This document shows positions 44,841 through 54,219 of a stretch of 64,000 nucleotides of DNA, piece after piece (position 1 is the stretch's first letter; each line of letters begins with the position of its first letter). Position numbers and translations under genes: made by a program. Source of the stretch: Auricularia sp. M13 (lineage: Eukaryota > Basidiomycota > Agaricomycetes > Auriculariales > Auriculariaceae); assembly GCA_037042915.1 (NCBI GenBank), contig CM073196.1:62001-126000 (forward strand). Reading direction: 5' to 3'. The notes under the pieces are model-generated. The model had not been told where the DNA came from. It saw nothing but the letters and a program-made list of their open reading frames with translations, and made no database searches.

Positions 44841-44915
44841 AAAACGTGCCAAAGTGCGGGAATCGCTTAACCGATGCGTTGCACAAAGTGCGGCAATCGC
44901 TTAAGCGAAAGTCCC
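44841..44915 (-). repeat. right terminal inverted repeat of the giant element
   Basis: Reverse complement begins GGGACTTTCGCTTAAGCGAT and continues CCGCACTTTGTGCAACGCA, matching the left end closely over about 75 bp. Confidence 0.8.
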
Positions 44916-45213
44916 CGGTACCATTGAGGGAAGAGCGTCAGGTAACCAGGTTCCGGCTCGCGGATGAACTCCGCTCCCGCCCTATGGTTCGCTTGCTGTT
45001 TGAAATCGCAAAATTGCGTCTTGTATGAGGTTTCATTCAGCCCGCGTTTCCCAAAGGCTCCAAACCCAGTTGTAAATTACGAACGAAAAACTAAAGAACG
45101 AATGGAACGTAAATCTACTCAGTAATAAGTACCAAAATTACAGGATGCAGGGCCGATCACGAAGGAAATCAGGCCCCAAATACTGACATTTATCGGACAT
45201 GCTGCAATTGCCA
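44916..45213. other. spacer right of the giant element
   Basis: No gene seen. The sequence from 44916 (CGGTACCATTGAG) does not match the left flank, so no target duplication is identified. Confidence 0.35.
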
Positions 45214-46422
45214 CTAGTCTGTGTATGGCGGCAGTTTCTCAGCACTGAGATGGCGAGAGTGCAAAGCATCCGGCGCTGCAGCTAGCGGCGACCTCAGTGC
45301 GCGCAGCTTCTGCCATACGAAGGCGCTACTGGCGGAGATATCTACGCCACTTTGCAGCCCCGGTCCCGCGTGATGGAGAACGTACGGAGATACCAATGAG
45401 TTTCTCCTCCTCGAAGCCCTGACTCGGCGCATGTAGAAGTACACCACGAGCGCCAGAAGCGCGAGAAAGATAGCTGCGATGGGCACGGCAATGGCTATGG
45501 CCACAGCGTTGGTGCGTGAACGTCCCGCGGAAGCTGTCTTGGTCGGAAGGACGGAAGTGGAAGAAGCGGTGAATGGCGAAGGCCCGCTGGATGGCGGGCT
45601 ACCCGTTCCCGATAGAGAAGCATCGCCTGTCAATGTGTTTATGGTCCCTGTCGTTTGGACTGTCGGGGTCTGAGCGTGGGAGTCTGACGAACCCGACTCA
45701 ATCGGTCCTCCTCCCGGGGAAGGCGAAGAAGAGTGAGGCCGCGTCACGTTATGTTCGAAGTTGACGAGGTACTGCTGGCCGATAGTATGCACGCCTTCAT
45801 CGCTGGTGTATGCAGTGCAAACGCCCAACGTGTCCGTACCGAGGCACAGCAGCTCATACTCTCCCACGTTGCAGCTAGGCTTGTCGTAGTCTTTGGTGAT
45901 AAATAAGTGGCTGCCGGAGGGGTCACTCGCCAGCGGGCAGCAGAGTACGGCGGCTGTTGTCGATGAAAGCTCCGGCCAGTTCTTCTGGGCCATTTCTTGA
46001 ACATTGTCGTTCAGCAGATGCACGACGTTCTCCGCCCCGACAGGCGAAATGCCAAATGCCTGGCCCCGTTCGCCAGTGTAACCAGCGCAGGGTGCGCTCC
46101 ACTGCGCGCTGGGTGGAACTATGCATGCCTGCGAGTCGCCGGCTTGCATGCAGTTGACCCATAGATCATTTGAACCTGGATACACCGCTGCATTGTGAGA
46201 ACTGTCGACTAAATAATTAACGTAACACGCACATCCTACTCCAGATGGGTCGTAGCACGAAAGCGACGTGATATTGCAACATACGGGGGACTGTCCTTGG
46301 ATCTTGGCGGGTTTGAAGGCAATTTCAGCGATATCCGTGCATTGCGTTTCCGCATGGACCACCGATATAAAAAACAGCAGATGAGAGCTTATTGACAGGA
46401 AGATAATCTGGTGAGACAGCAT
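45214..46422 (-). CDS. secreted single-pass membrane protein with Ser/Thr-rich stalk
   Basis: Single exon, 402 aa from ATG 46422 (the frame is open further up but this Met starts a good signal peptide: LFFISVVHA then a likely cut). Lumenal part of about 230 aa with many Cys (VCCNITSLSCYDPSGVGCAC, AVLCCPL, LLCLGTDTLGVC). A Ser/Thr/Pro-rich stalk follows, then a transmembrane helix (AVAIAIAVPIAAIFLALLAL), RRVRASRRR as stop-transfer, and a cytosolic tail of about 65 aa. The layout resembles fungal cell-surface or wall-sensor proteins, but no WSC or Mid2 motif is certain. This is an ordinary host gene. Confidence 0.75.
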   Translation of the reverse strand: MLSHQIIFLSISSHLLFFISVVHAETQCTDIAEIAFKPAKIQGQSPVCCNITSLSCYDPSGVGCACYVNYLVDSSHNAAVYPGSNDLWVNCMQAGDSQACIVPPSAQWSAPCAGYTGERGQAFGISPVGAENVVHLLNDNVQEMAQKNWPELSSTTAAVLCCPLASDPSGSHLFITKDYDKPSCNVGEYELLCLGTDTLGVCTAYTSDEGVHTIGQQYLVNFEHNVTRPHSSSPSPGGGPIESGSSDSHAQTPTVQTTGTINTLTGDASLSGTGSPPSSGPSPFTASSTSVLPTKTASAGRSRTNAVAIAIAVPIAAIFLALLALVVYFYMRRVRASRRRNSLVSPYVLHHAGPGLQSGVDISASSAFVWQKLRALRSPLAAAPDALHSRHLSAEKLPPYTD

Positions 46423-48509
46423 GGTTATGAAATGAAATCGAAGAGACGAAGATTGAGTGCGTACGAGGGGTGGCTTTCGCAAAAACATCTCGTGAATATC
46501 GCAGCAGTCCTGTATGACAACGGCTTGAAAGCGCGACAGCCATTATATGTCCGACCAATATATCGCGGCGCGGGCAGTCTCCACGCTGCTAGATGGACCG
46601 GACCCTGTAATTTTGAGAGAGGCTGTCACAATCCTAGATAGGTTTCCCTGGATTTGCTGATTCTTGAATTGGGTTACCCAGCACGAGACCGCTTTTGAGT
46701 GAGCGTGCACAGCTGCGATGTCAAAATCGGCGAAAAGCGTATAGCGACACCGGCATCGAACAGACCTTAACCCACGGAACAGCGGCCAAGCGCCTGTCGG
46801 GCACGCATACAGCCGGCATTGTAGGCCCAGTGAGGCAGTCCTCCGAGCACGGGCGGCTGACTATACCGAAGTTGGGATGCTTGGAATGGCTACAGAATGC
46901 AGCCCATGGTAGCAGATACGATTCCCACAGATTTAGACACGCGCGTAGACCAAGTCTCGAGGCAATGCAGGAGAATGGGGTTGGAGTAACAAGGGCGCGT
47001 AAGATCGTAGTTCAGAGAAATGGGACGAGCGGCTGGCCTCCGCGGTGATGTACAGCAAGGCGTTGCTAAAAGGCGTGCGAGTGTTAAGCGGATACGACTT
47101 GGGTGGAAGAAAAGGCGCCGACGCAGCGGGCTTCACGGATACGATGATGGATGCGGTCAATGAGCCCATTGATGAATCGTGCGGAAAGGCGGAATTAACA
47201 GGCCAGGACCTGAGCCGAAAGCCGCCTGCGGGGCGGATTAAACCCCAAGCGGAGACCGTGGCAAAATAATCCTATTATGCTCGTCGGCGTCGAGGTTAAG
47301 CCTGGCTAGAGAGTCTAGTAGAATGTGAGACTGGCGACGTCGAGGTCAAGAAGCATTCGAGCCGGTCCGAATTCCCGAACTCCGCTAAGCGCTCCTTGCC
47401 CTCATGCCAGCTCGATTTGCCTTGTCAAATTGGCATAGGCCAACACCGTGCATGAGTTCGATTCTGGAATTTTGTCATCGCCGATTTTTTTCCGCACGAC
47501 AGGGCCTCGAGAGCTCGCACTAAAGCTCGCTGCCGTGCAATTTGTCTTTCACCAGCATTCAGCCCCTTGACACACGGCGCGTGGTGACGAGCATCGATGA
47601 GCCGGTGGCGACACGTATGCACGTGCACATCAGCGCTCTGCTGGCTCATCGATGCTCGTCACCGTGCGCGCCAGGTGCGTGCCTTTATAACAACTCCTGA
47701 GGCATATTTAACACTGAAAGCTAATCGACTTAGCCCACTTTGATCACTGAATCGTTCATGCAGAGATCGACAACTCTGCGAGGCATGGCGTCTGGTTCGT
47801 CTCGTTTAAAACGGACACTGCTCGACGCGCATCTTGATATCAGTCATCCCGCGCAGAAACACAAGGTTCATCTTCACCGGTGAATGCTTTTGTCTCTGGC
47901 ATTGAATGCTTCGTATTGACTACATGTTGTCAGCGGAGGAAATCGCAGCATGCAGGTCCTGTAGGCGCATGATGGAAGTCTATATGGGTCATTTACGCCC
48001 ATGTGCGCTTCCTGCGGCCCTTGCGCTACCTGTTCGTCGGTCATAAAGAAGCTCACATGCCGAATAGCACCCATATCGCCCCGTCGCTGCCGCTCGATGC
48101 ACGTAAACTGTACGATGACTGGGCGGCCTGGTACATAATATCATCGACATCCCGCCACATCTGTTCGACTTTTCGTCCTCCCCGGGTGCGCGTTACTGCC
48201 GCAACTCGCCCATCTCGCGTCTGCATCGTGCCTTACCCGGAGGAGTTCTTTGCACACCCTTATCCATGCATGTCTGGCAATTTTGCGCACGATTGGCGTT
48301 CAATTTCCTGTGCTATGCGTGTAGACGTCGCCTTTTGTCGACGCCGCGTGTTTTTGGCCAGCCATCACCGCCTTCGCTAACCCACGCGCCGATGTTCCGA
48401 ACACGTTGCCCGCCACATTTCCTGGTGCAGTTGATGTAATCCCGCCCGATTTCTGCAAGATAAAGCTGCGCCCCTTCGTCCTTGTACTCGACAGACATCC
48501 ACTGCCAGC
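46423..48509. other. intergenic, no supported gene
   Basis: Several short frames on both strands without splice support or recognisable motifs. Contains the 21-bp hairpin listed separately, and upstream sequence of the AAA ATPase gene. Confidence 0.4.
47583..47663. repeat. perfect 21-bp inverted repeat (hairpin)
   Basis: Arms 47583-47603 and 47643-47663 (GGTGACGAGCATCGATGAGC plus one base, and its reverse complement) are exact, with a 39-bp loop. The pairing extends imperfectly outward (GGCGCGT / GCGCGCC). No adjacent transposon ends seen. Confidence 0.8.
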
Positions 48510-51500
48510 ATGTCCTCTCCCGCCAACAGTGCCGTCCCCGTCGGCCAGCCTGAATCTCCCGCATCTGCTCCCTCTATTCATCTCCCGCCCTCCTTCCTTG
48601 AGAAATGCTACATCCCTTACACGCGCAACGTCGCGCCGACGCTCAACGGTCATCTGATCGTCGTGAAGGACGCCAAGACGACTGCGCCTGAAGACGCGCT
48701 CTGCCTGTCGCCGGTTCTCATCGACCTTGCGCAGCGCGTGCTCAAGGCAGAGCTCGCCGTACCCCTCGATGCCGCAAAACTCCGCGTGACCGCGCTCTGT
48801 ACTCCCCAGCTCGACTCGCCGCTCGCCGTCGACGCCGCCGTGCGCTATCTCACTCACCAGTTCAAGTCCGACATCATTGTCCTCGACGCTGACAACCTCG
48901 CCGACGGAGAGCACGGTTGCCTTGGTGCAGGTGAGTGACTCGCCATTGCCGCCTTCCCAGTGACGTCAACTGATATTGCCCGTATTAGATTTCTGCGCCG
49001 CCCTTTGGACCCTGTACTCGCGGCACTACGAGCTCAAGGATGAATCCAACGCCATTTACGCGCTCGAGCACTCTGCGACCGAAGCCCGCGAAAATTTGTC
49101 AGAGTGGGAAGGCGTTCTCGAAAGACGGAAGCGGGCAGTGGCCCAATACGAAGAGGACAACGGTCTTCTGGTGCGTTCAGATTCCTCGTATCGTTGTGCG
49201 CCCGCAATGCTTACATCAGTCGTGCAAAGCGTGCCGAGCCTGAAGAAGAGCCCGTCGAAGCGGTTGGAAAAGAAAGCTCGGCGCCGGAGTGCGCGGCCAA
49301 GGATGACGAATCCGCCGCTGACGACGACAAGGTGCATGCGAAGGATTCCGAATTGGTTGGCGGGAACGAAGAACCATCCACCGATGCAGACGCGCCTCCA
49401 GCATGCCAAGAAGCGGCTTCCATCGAGAAAGAAGAGCCGCCAGTCGCTGAAGAAGAACAGGCCATTGAAGACGAGGAGCTCCGCGACCTCAGACAGGACG
49501 TCGCCGACGCACAAGCCAGAGTCGATTCCATCCGATCCGACGTCGAGACCCGCACCAAGGCGCTCGACGAGCTAAAGGCGCAGCATGCTCAAAACGCAGA
49601 GGTCCGCGCGGCGCAGTACACGACCACGTTGACCTGGCTGCGCGCGCTCCTCAAGGCGGGCGGCCCGCCATCGCGGCGTCGCTTCCTGTACTTGCGCAAC
49701 TTCGCCGCGATGAGCTACGCCTTCTCGCCGCTCGTGCAGCCGCTTCTGGCAGCAATCTCCGAGTCCGGTCTGCCCGTCACCGTCGTCGCAGGCATCTGGC
49801 GCGTGTCCGTCATGCACGGCGTCGACTCCGAGGCCGCAGAGCTGGCGAAAAAGTGCAAGCGCAAGCACAACGCGTTCCTCAAGGCGTTCGACAGCGACGC
49901 GACGCTGCTCAGCTACGTCAATCGGAAATGCCGCACCGAATGGCGCCAGGCGGACACGAGCAGCTATCGCGCCGAGTCCCTCTCTGACCAGTTTTTCAGG
50001 GCCGTCATGCACCGGTACTATGTCGCTGACTGCCTTCGTCGTCGGCATTATACGGAGGACTTGCACGTTGATAGCAAGGCCGTCGTCGAGCTGACGGCTG
50101 CGCTGACAGTTACACTGCTGGGGGAGTCGCCCACGCCTCGCGCGTCAGACCATCCTCTATCCCGTCGTTTGCTCGCTCTCCACATTCCGGCCCTACAAAA
50201 TGCACTCCGCAATTCCCACAAGAAGAAATGGGTTGGGTCCACTGCAGCCATTTTCGACGAATGGATGGCCCTTGCACAGACGAGGTCGTCAGGTCAGCCG
50301 CTTGCACATGTAGCAAGGGCCGCGCTTATGGTTTATGTAGACTCGAAGACACCCCTCACGCCCTCGTCCGTCAGCAAGCTCACTACCCTCGTGCACAAGG
50401 CAGAGAACATCAACTCACTCGCGTCGCGCTTGGCCTCTTGGCTCCCACAGTCAGAGTGCATCACAACGGCCGACGTGTTTTCAGCCATCAAGAAGGCCGA
50501 CGCTGCGCAAGACGAGCTGCAGACTTCACTCAGCGTCGCGCGGGACGGGCCGTCAAAGAAGACGGAGAGCGCGCCGTCCATTGCCGAGCAGGTGAAGAAT
50601 GCCACCGATCTCGACGATTTCGAGCAGCGCCTCTTGGACGCCATCATCGACCCCGGTCAGTACATGATCATTTCTGTGGCACTTTTTCTTCCCACTGACA
50701 TCGCGTTCAGCTACGATCAACACCACATACAAAGATGTGTGCCTTCAGCCGCACATCATCGAGACCTTGCGCTCTGCCGTCTCGCTTCCTCTGCTCTACG
50801 CCGATGCGTACAGCACGGGTATCCTCGGGCGGGAATCCATGGCCGGCGTCTTGCTCTTTGGCCCACCAGTGCGTACTACTCGCGCTCGCCGTCACCATGA
50901 CTGCCTCAGCTCACAAACCGGTCTCACAGGGCACGGGAAAGACTATGATATGCCGCGCGCTCGCGAAAGAGAGCGGCGCGAACATGCTGCAGATCCAAGC
51001 GAGCACGATCCGGTCCAAGTGGCATTCCGAGGATGAAAAACTCATCCATGCAACCTTTGTATGCCTCAGCTTTCCAAACTCATCCAGATCTCACTCAGAT
51101 CTCTTGCTTGATTCGCAGACTCTTGCGCGGCGTCTCGGCCCATGCGTCATCTTCATCGACGAAATCGAGGCACTGTTCGGGAGCCGCGCGCATGGGGGAT
51201 CAATCCACCGCGCGACGTTGACCGAGTTCCTGCAGGTACGGCGTATTGATCTTCTGTTTTACGTCTGTTCTGATCATGTACTTGCAGGAGATGGACGGTC
51301 TGAAGTCCGCGTCCGAAAACAAGGCGAGCAAGGTTGTCATTGTCGGCGCGACCAACCGGCCACAAGATCTCGACGACGCCGTCCTGCGCCGTCTCCCGCG
51401 ACGCGTGCTAGTCGACCTGCCCAGCTGTGCCCAGCGCGAGAGTGCGTCCCTCATACTCCTTTGATTTGTTCACATCTCACATTCCCAACAGCAATCATCA

Positions 51501-51799
51501 AGCACTATCTAAAAGGAGAGAAGACCGACGCGACGGTCGACATTCCAGCGCTCGCGGCGCGTACAATTTCGTATTCCGGCTCGGACCTCAAGCACCTCGT
51601 CTTCGCCGCCGCACTGGCTGCGTTCAAAGACACCGTGCCCGATCTGTGGGAGGCGGGCAAAGAGACCGGGCCTTTGCCCCAGCGCGTGATCGGCTCGCAC
51701 CATTTCGAGCAGGCGCTGCGCGAGATAGTCGCGAGCGCCAGCACGCACCTGGATAGCATCGCGGAGTTGAGGAAATGGGGTGGATCGTCGGGCGTGTGA
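48510..51799 (+). CDS. AAA ATPase, Msp1/spastin-like (meiotic clade)
   Basis: Exon 1 48510-48930, then 48989 to about 49170, a long exon from about 49222 to 50655, and five or six small exons to the stop at 51799; about 950 aa. The N-terminal 600 residues have a coiled coil (DLRQDVADAQARVDSI), an acidic stretch, and a helical region with FLYLRNFAAM. The C-terminal AAA module: Walker A GPPGTGKT split by an intron, Walker B CVIFIDEIEALFG, sensor and arginine region GATNRPQDLDDAVLRRLPRR, and SGSDLKHL. The family extracts or severs protein assemblies; Msp1 removes mistargeted tail-anchored proteins at mitochondria. All ATPase residues are present. The exact substrate is unknown. Confidence 0.82.
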
Positions 51800-52056
51800 A
51801 CACGAGCGTAGAATTATCATAGAACTCGGTGAAGCACGGGAAAAACATCAGTTGCGCTGTAGCGGCACTTGCAGAACAGAATAGTATATGTAGTGCGCGG
51901 AGTCACGAAGAAATATTTTTTGCACATTCATATCCTGCCATGGGTTAAAGATCGAGGTTTCGTGCGAGTGTAGTGCATCGACAATGAACAGATTTTCACA
52001 GTATCTACGCAATTCTTATGCCGTGTAGAGCTCGAGGAAACGTATCATAATCCAAG
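51800..52056. other. convergent intergenic spacer
   Basis: Short gap between convergent 3' ends; presumably the two 3' UTRs. Confidence 0.4.
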
Positions 52057-53208
52057 TCATTCCTTCACGAAACGAATCCGATGGGAGCGGCACCATGTTG
52101 CAAGGAGTGGGAAGTTGCGCGTCCCCGGCGCCAAGCCGCCTATTTGAAAAAATCGAAGGCCCCGCAGTGGTCCGTGCGCCTGAGCCAAAAGCTCAGAAAA
52201 AGCTTTGTCGATGGCGCTGAGGCTAGCAGCATCGTCGACGTCAACGAAGACCGAGAGGCTAGCCAACGGGCCGACCAAGGACGAGAATAATGGCGGTAGC
52301 GGGCCTGGGACTACTGCATTCTTGAACATACAGAAACCTAAATGTCTGAGGTTGATGCAACGGGCAACGACGACCCCGTAGTCAATGACGGACGGTGGGC
52401 TCCTGATGACGAGCGAAAGCTGGTGCACAAAAGATAGGTCGACGTCGGCATCGGTGAGCTCGTCAAAATGACGTTGGTAGTCGAAATCAATAACGAGTTT
52501 GGACATTGGTGCGTTACGGTGCGCGCGGGATTTCAAAGGCACAGTCCAGGCGCGGGACGTGCATGATTCGTTCTGGCCGTCGTACCAATACCAGTACTCA
52601 TTCAGCGAGAAAGGGAGACGGGGCAGGCTTTCTGGCTCGTCGCTCGGGTCAAATGCAACGCCTCGCACCTCCAGACGCGAGAGATCCGGTGTGAGTTGCA
52701 AGGGTCCCAGCAACGCCCGAGACGAGTGCAGAAACCCGCTGGAACTATCGAGAACCAGGCTGCGCAGCGGGACAGGCGCAGGACTAGCATATGCGTCAGG
52801 AGTTAGCTCAGTCGGGCTGGCAGCGGAGTTGCTCGGGGCACAAATCAGCAAGTCAAAGCCGGACAGATCTAGTGCGCGCAGATTGGGGTAGTTAAGGAGG
52901 AAGTCGTTCAGGATGTCGAATTGCGCGGAGCGCCCAAGCACGGGTTCCGGATTTACGCTGACTACGAGAGACTTCACGTCGCGTCGCACGACAGCAGGGC
53001 TGCTAGCGAGATCACGGAGTTCGAGGGCCCCGCGCGCACCATCGTGGATGCGCACCGATATAGGCGGATGCCAAGTGTAACAGAATGTCATACTGCGCAG
53101 AGATGAACGACAAGGTGTCAATGAATCGTCGATCGTGCTCGATGGGGATTCTGGATGAAGCAGAGAGAACGATTGTATCCGAAACTCCGATGCACGCTTG
53201 TTGGCCAA
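52057..53208 (-). CDS. leucine-rich protein of the F-box/LRR type, no visible F-box
   Basis: Open frame of about 380 codons on the minus strand. The coordinate starts at a TTG codon, so the true start is likely in an upstream exon I could not place; in-frame Met occurs at SLRSMTFCY. Segments like LLNYPNLRALDLSGFDLLI, LSRLEVRGVAF and CINLRHLGF give an irregular leucine-rich pattern seen in agaricomycete F-box-associated proteins. No F-box motif was found up to 53530. Could be a truncated family member. Confidence 0.5.
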   Translation of the reverse strand: MANKRASEFRIQSFSLLHPESPSSTIDDSLTPCRSSLRSMTFCYTWHPPISVRIHDGARGALELRDLASSPAVVRRDVKSLVVSVNPEPVLGRSAQFDILNDFLLNYPNLRALDLSGFDLLICAPSNSAASPTELTPDAYASPAPVPLRSLVLDSSSGFLHSSRALLGPLQLTPDLSRLEVRGVAFDPSDEPESLPRLPFSLNEYWYWYDGQNESCTSRAWTVPLKSRAHRNAPMSKLVIDFDYQRHFDELTDADVDLSFVHQLSLVIRSPPSVIDYGVVVARCINLRHLGFCMFKNAVVPGPLPPLFSSLVGPLASLSVFVDVDDAASLSAIDKAFSELLAQAHGPLRGLRFFQIGGLAPGTRNFPLLATWCRSHRIRFVKE

Positions 53209-54219
53209 GGGACAATTTGCGGCATTATTTCTTCGTAAGCTCGGAGTGCGAGTTTTCAGCGTCGTTCATATCCCAGAGAATGACCCGACGCGCGAGACAC
53301 ATTCTGATGTCCGCTCGACTTCTCGCGCCCTGAGACTTTGCTGCAGCTGGAGGGAGGAAGTACGACGTCCCACCGACGGCGAGCAGCAGGGATGCTTGTG
53401 GTTGCTGGCGCCGGACAGCTTGCATCCGTCGGCAGAATGGCGAGTCCGTCGAGCTGCAACGTCCAGAAGCTCGTTGAAACTATGCGCACACACTGACTGG
53501 CAGATGTGCTCAGGGTGGGATGGAGTCACAGAGTCCCAGACGGCGCAGACGGTATAGTCACAGTGACACAGTTCCGGACGGTCGCGTTACAGTAAGGAGA
53601 CAGAGTACGGAAGAAAAGACCTTGAACGGTGCATTTCGGAGGATGAAAGCACGACAGAGACGGCTCGCGTCAACGGTTCCTCTCAGTCTGTAACGAGTGG
53701 GAGCCGCGCGTTGTACGATCAAACAAGGGTGGTCAAGCAACGAAAATAAGCGGGAGTAAGCGGCGGAGAAGATAGACAGGTAGGCGAAGAGGCGAGAGAG
53801 GTTGTGGCGAGGCGAAATGACCAACAAGGCTGTGACGAAGGCGATGTTGGTGGCACAACCATCGGGATATAGTGCAGAGCCAATATCGCAGCCTCATATA
53901 GAAGGAAGGAGTCTGGGACGCCGTATAAGGCGAGTAAAGGACCTAGGATGCTGCCGCCGAAAAAAGAGGGTGGCAAGGATTCGCCACATCCCACAGTGTG
54001 AGAGCAGAAGTCCGTCTCAGCATTCCAAAACGCCAATTAATTTAGAGGAAGGAGGTTTGTTCGCGTATGGCGGCGTCTCGCTGCATCGCCATGGAGTGAC
54101 GCGTGGTGGTGGTAGACGGGCTGCGGGGGGATTCCTAGCCGATTGGAAGTCCGACGGGGTCACGTGTTCGCGGTACGAGGCCTTTTCTCCCCCACCACGA
54201 CCGGCGCAGCGCCCGCATC
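53209..54219. other. intergenic
   Basis: No supported gene; probably 5' regions of both divergent neighbours. Short frames on both strands lack motifs. Confidence 0.35.

Larger units (their letters stand above)
16836..44915. mobile_element. giant (~28 kb) KDZ transposon with cargo genes
   Basis: The region is bounded by inverted copies of a ~75-bp terminal repeat: left 16836-16884 continuing at 17560-17586 after removing a nested MITE, right 44841-44915. Next to each end are about ten ATCGCT motifs, pointing inward in mirror orientation (17640-17935 and 44530-44790). Inside are at least seven multi-exon genes including a CxC2-KDZ transposase and a TET/JBP-like dioxygenase, families known to be linked in agaricomycetes (work of Iyer and colleagues). 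Subtracting the two nested insertions leaves about 23 kb. I could not find a target duplication, so the outer edges may be off by a few bases. That all genes move as one unit is inference. Confidence 0.65.

Noticed and set aside
52057-53530. F-box at the start of the leucine-rich minus-strand gene
   Set aside because: I searched all three frames upstream to 53530 and saw no LPxEL...W pattern, so the gene is not called an F-box protein.
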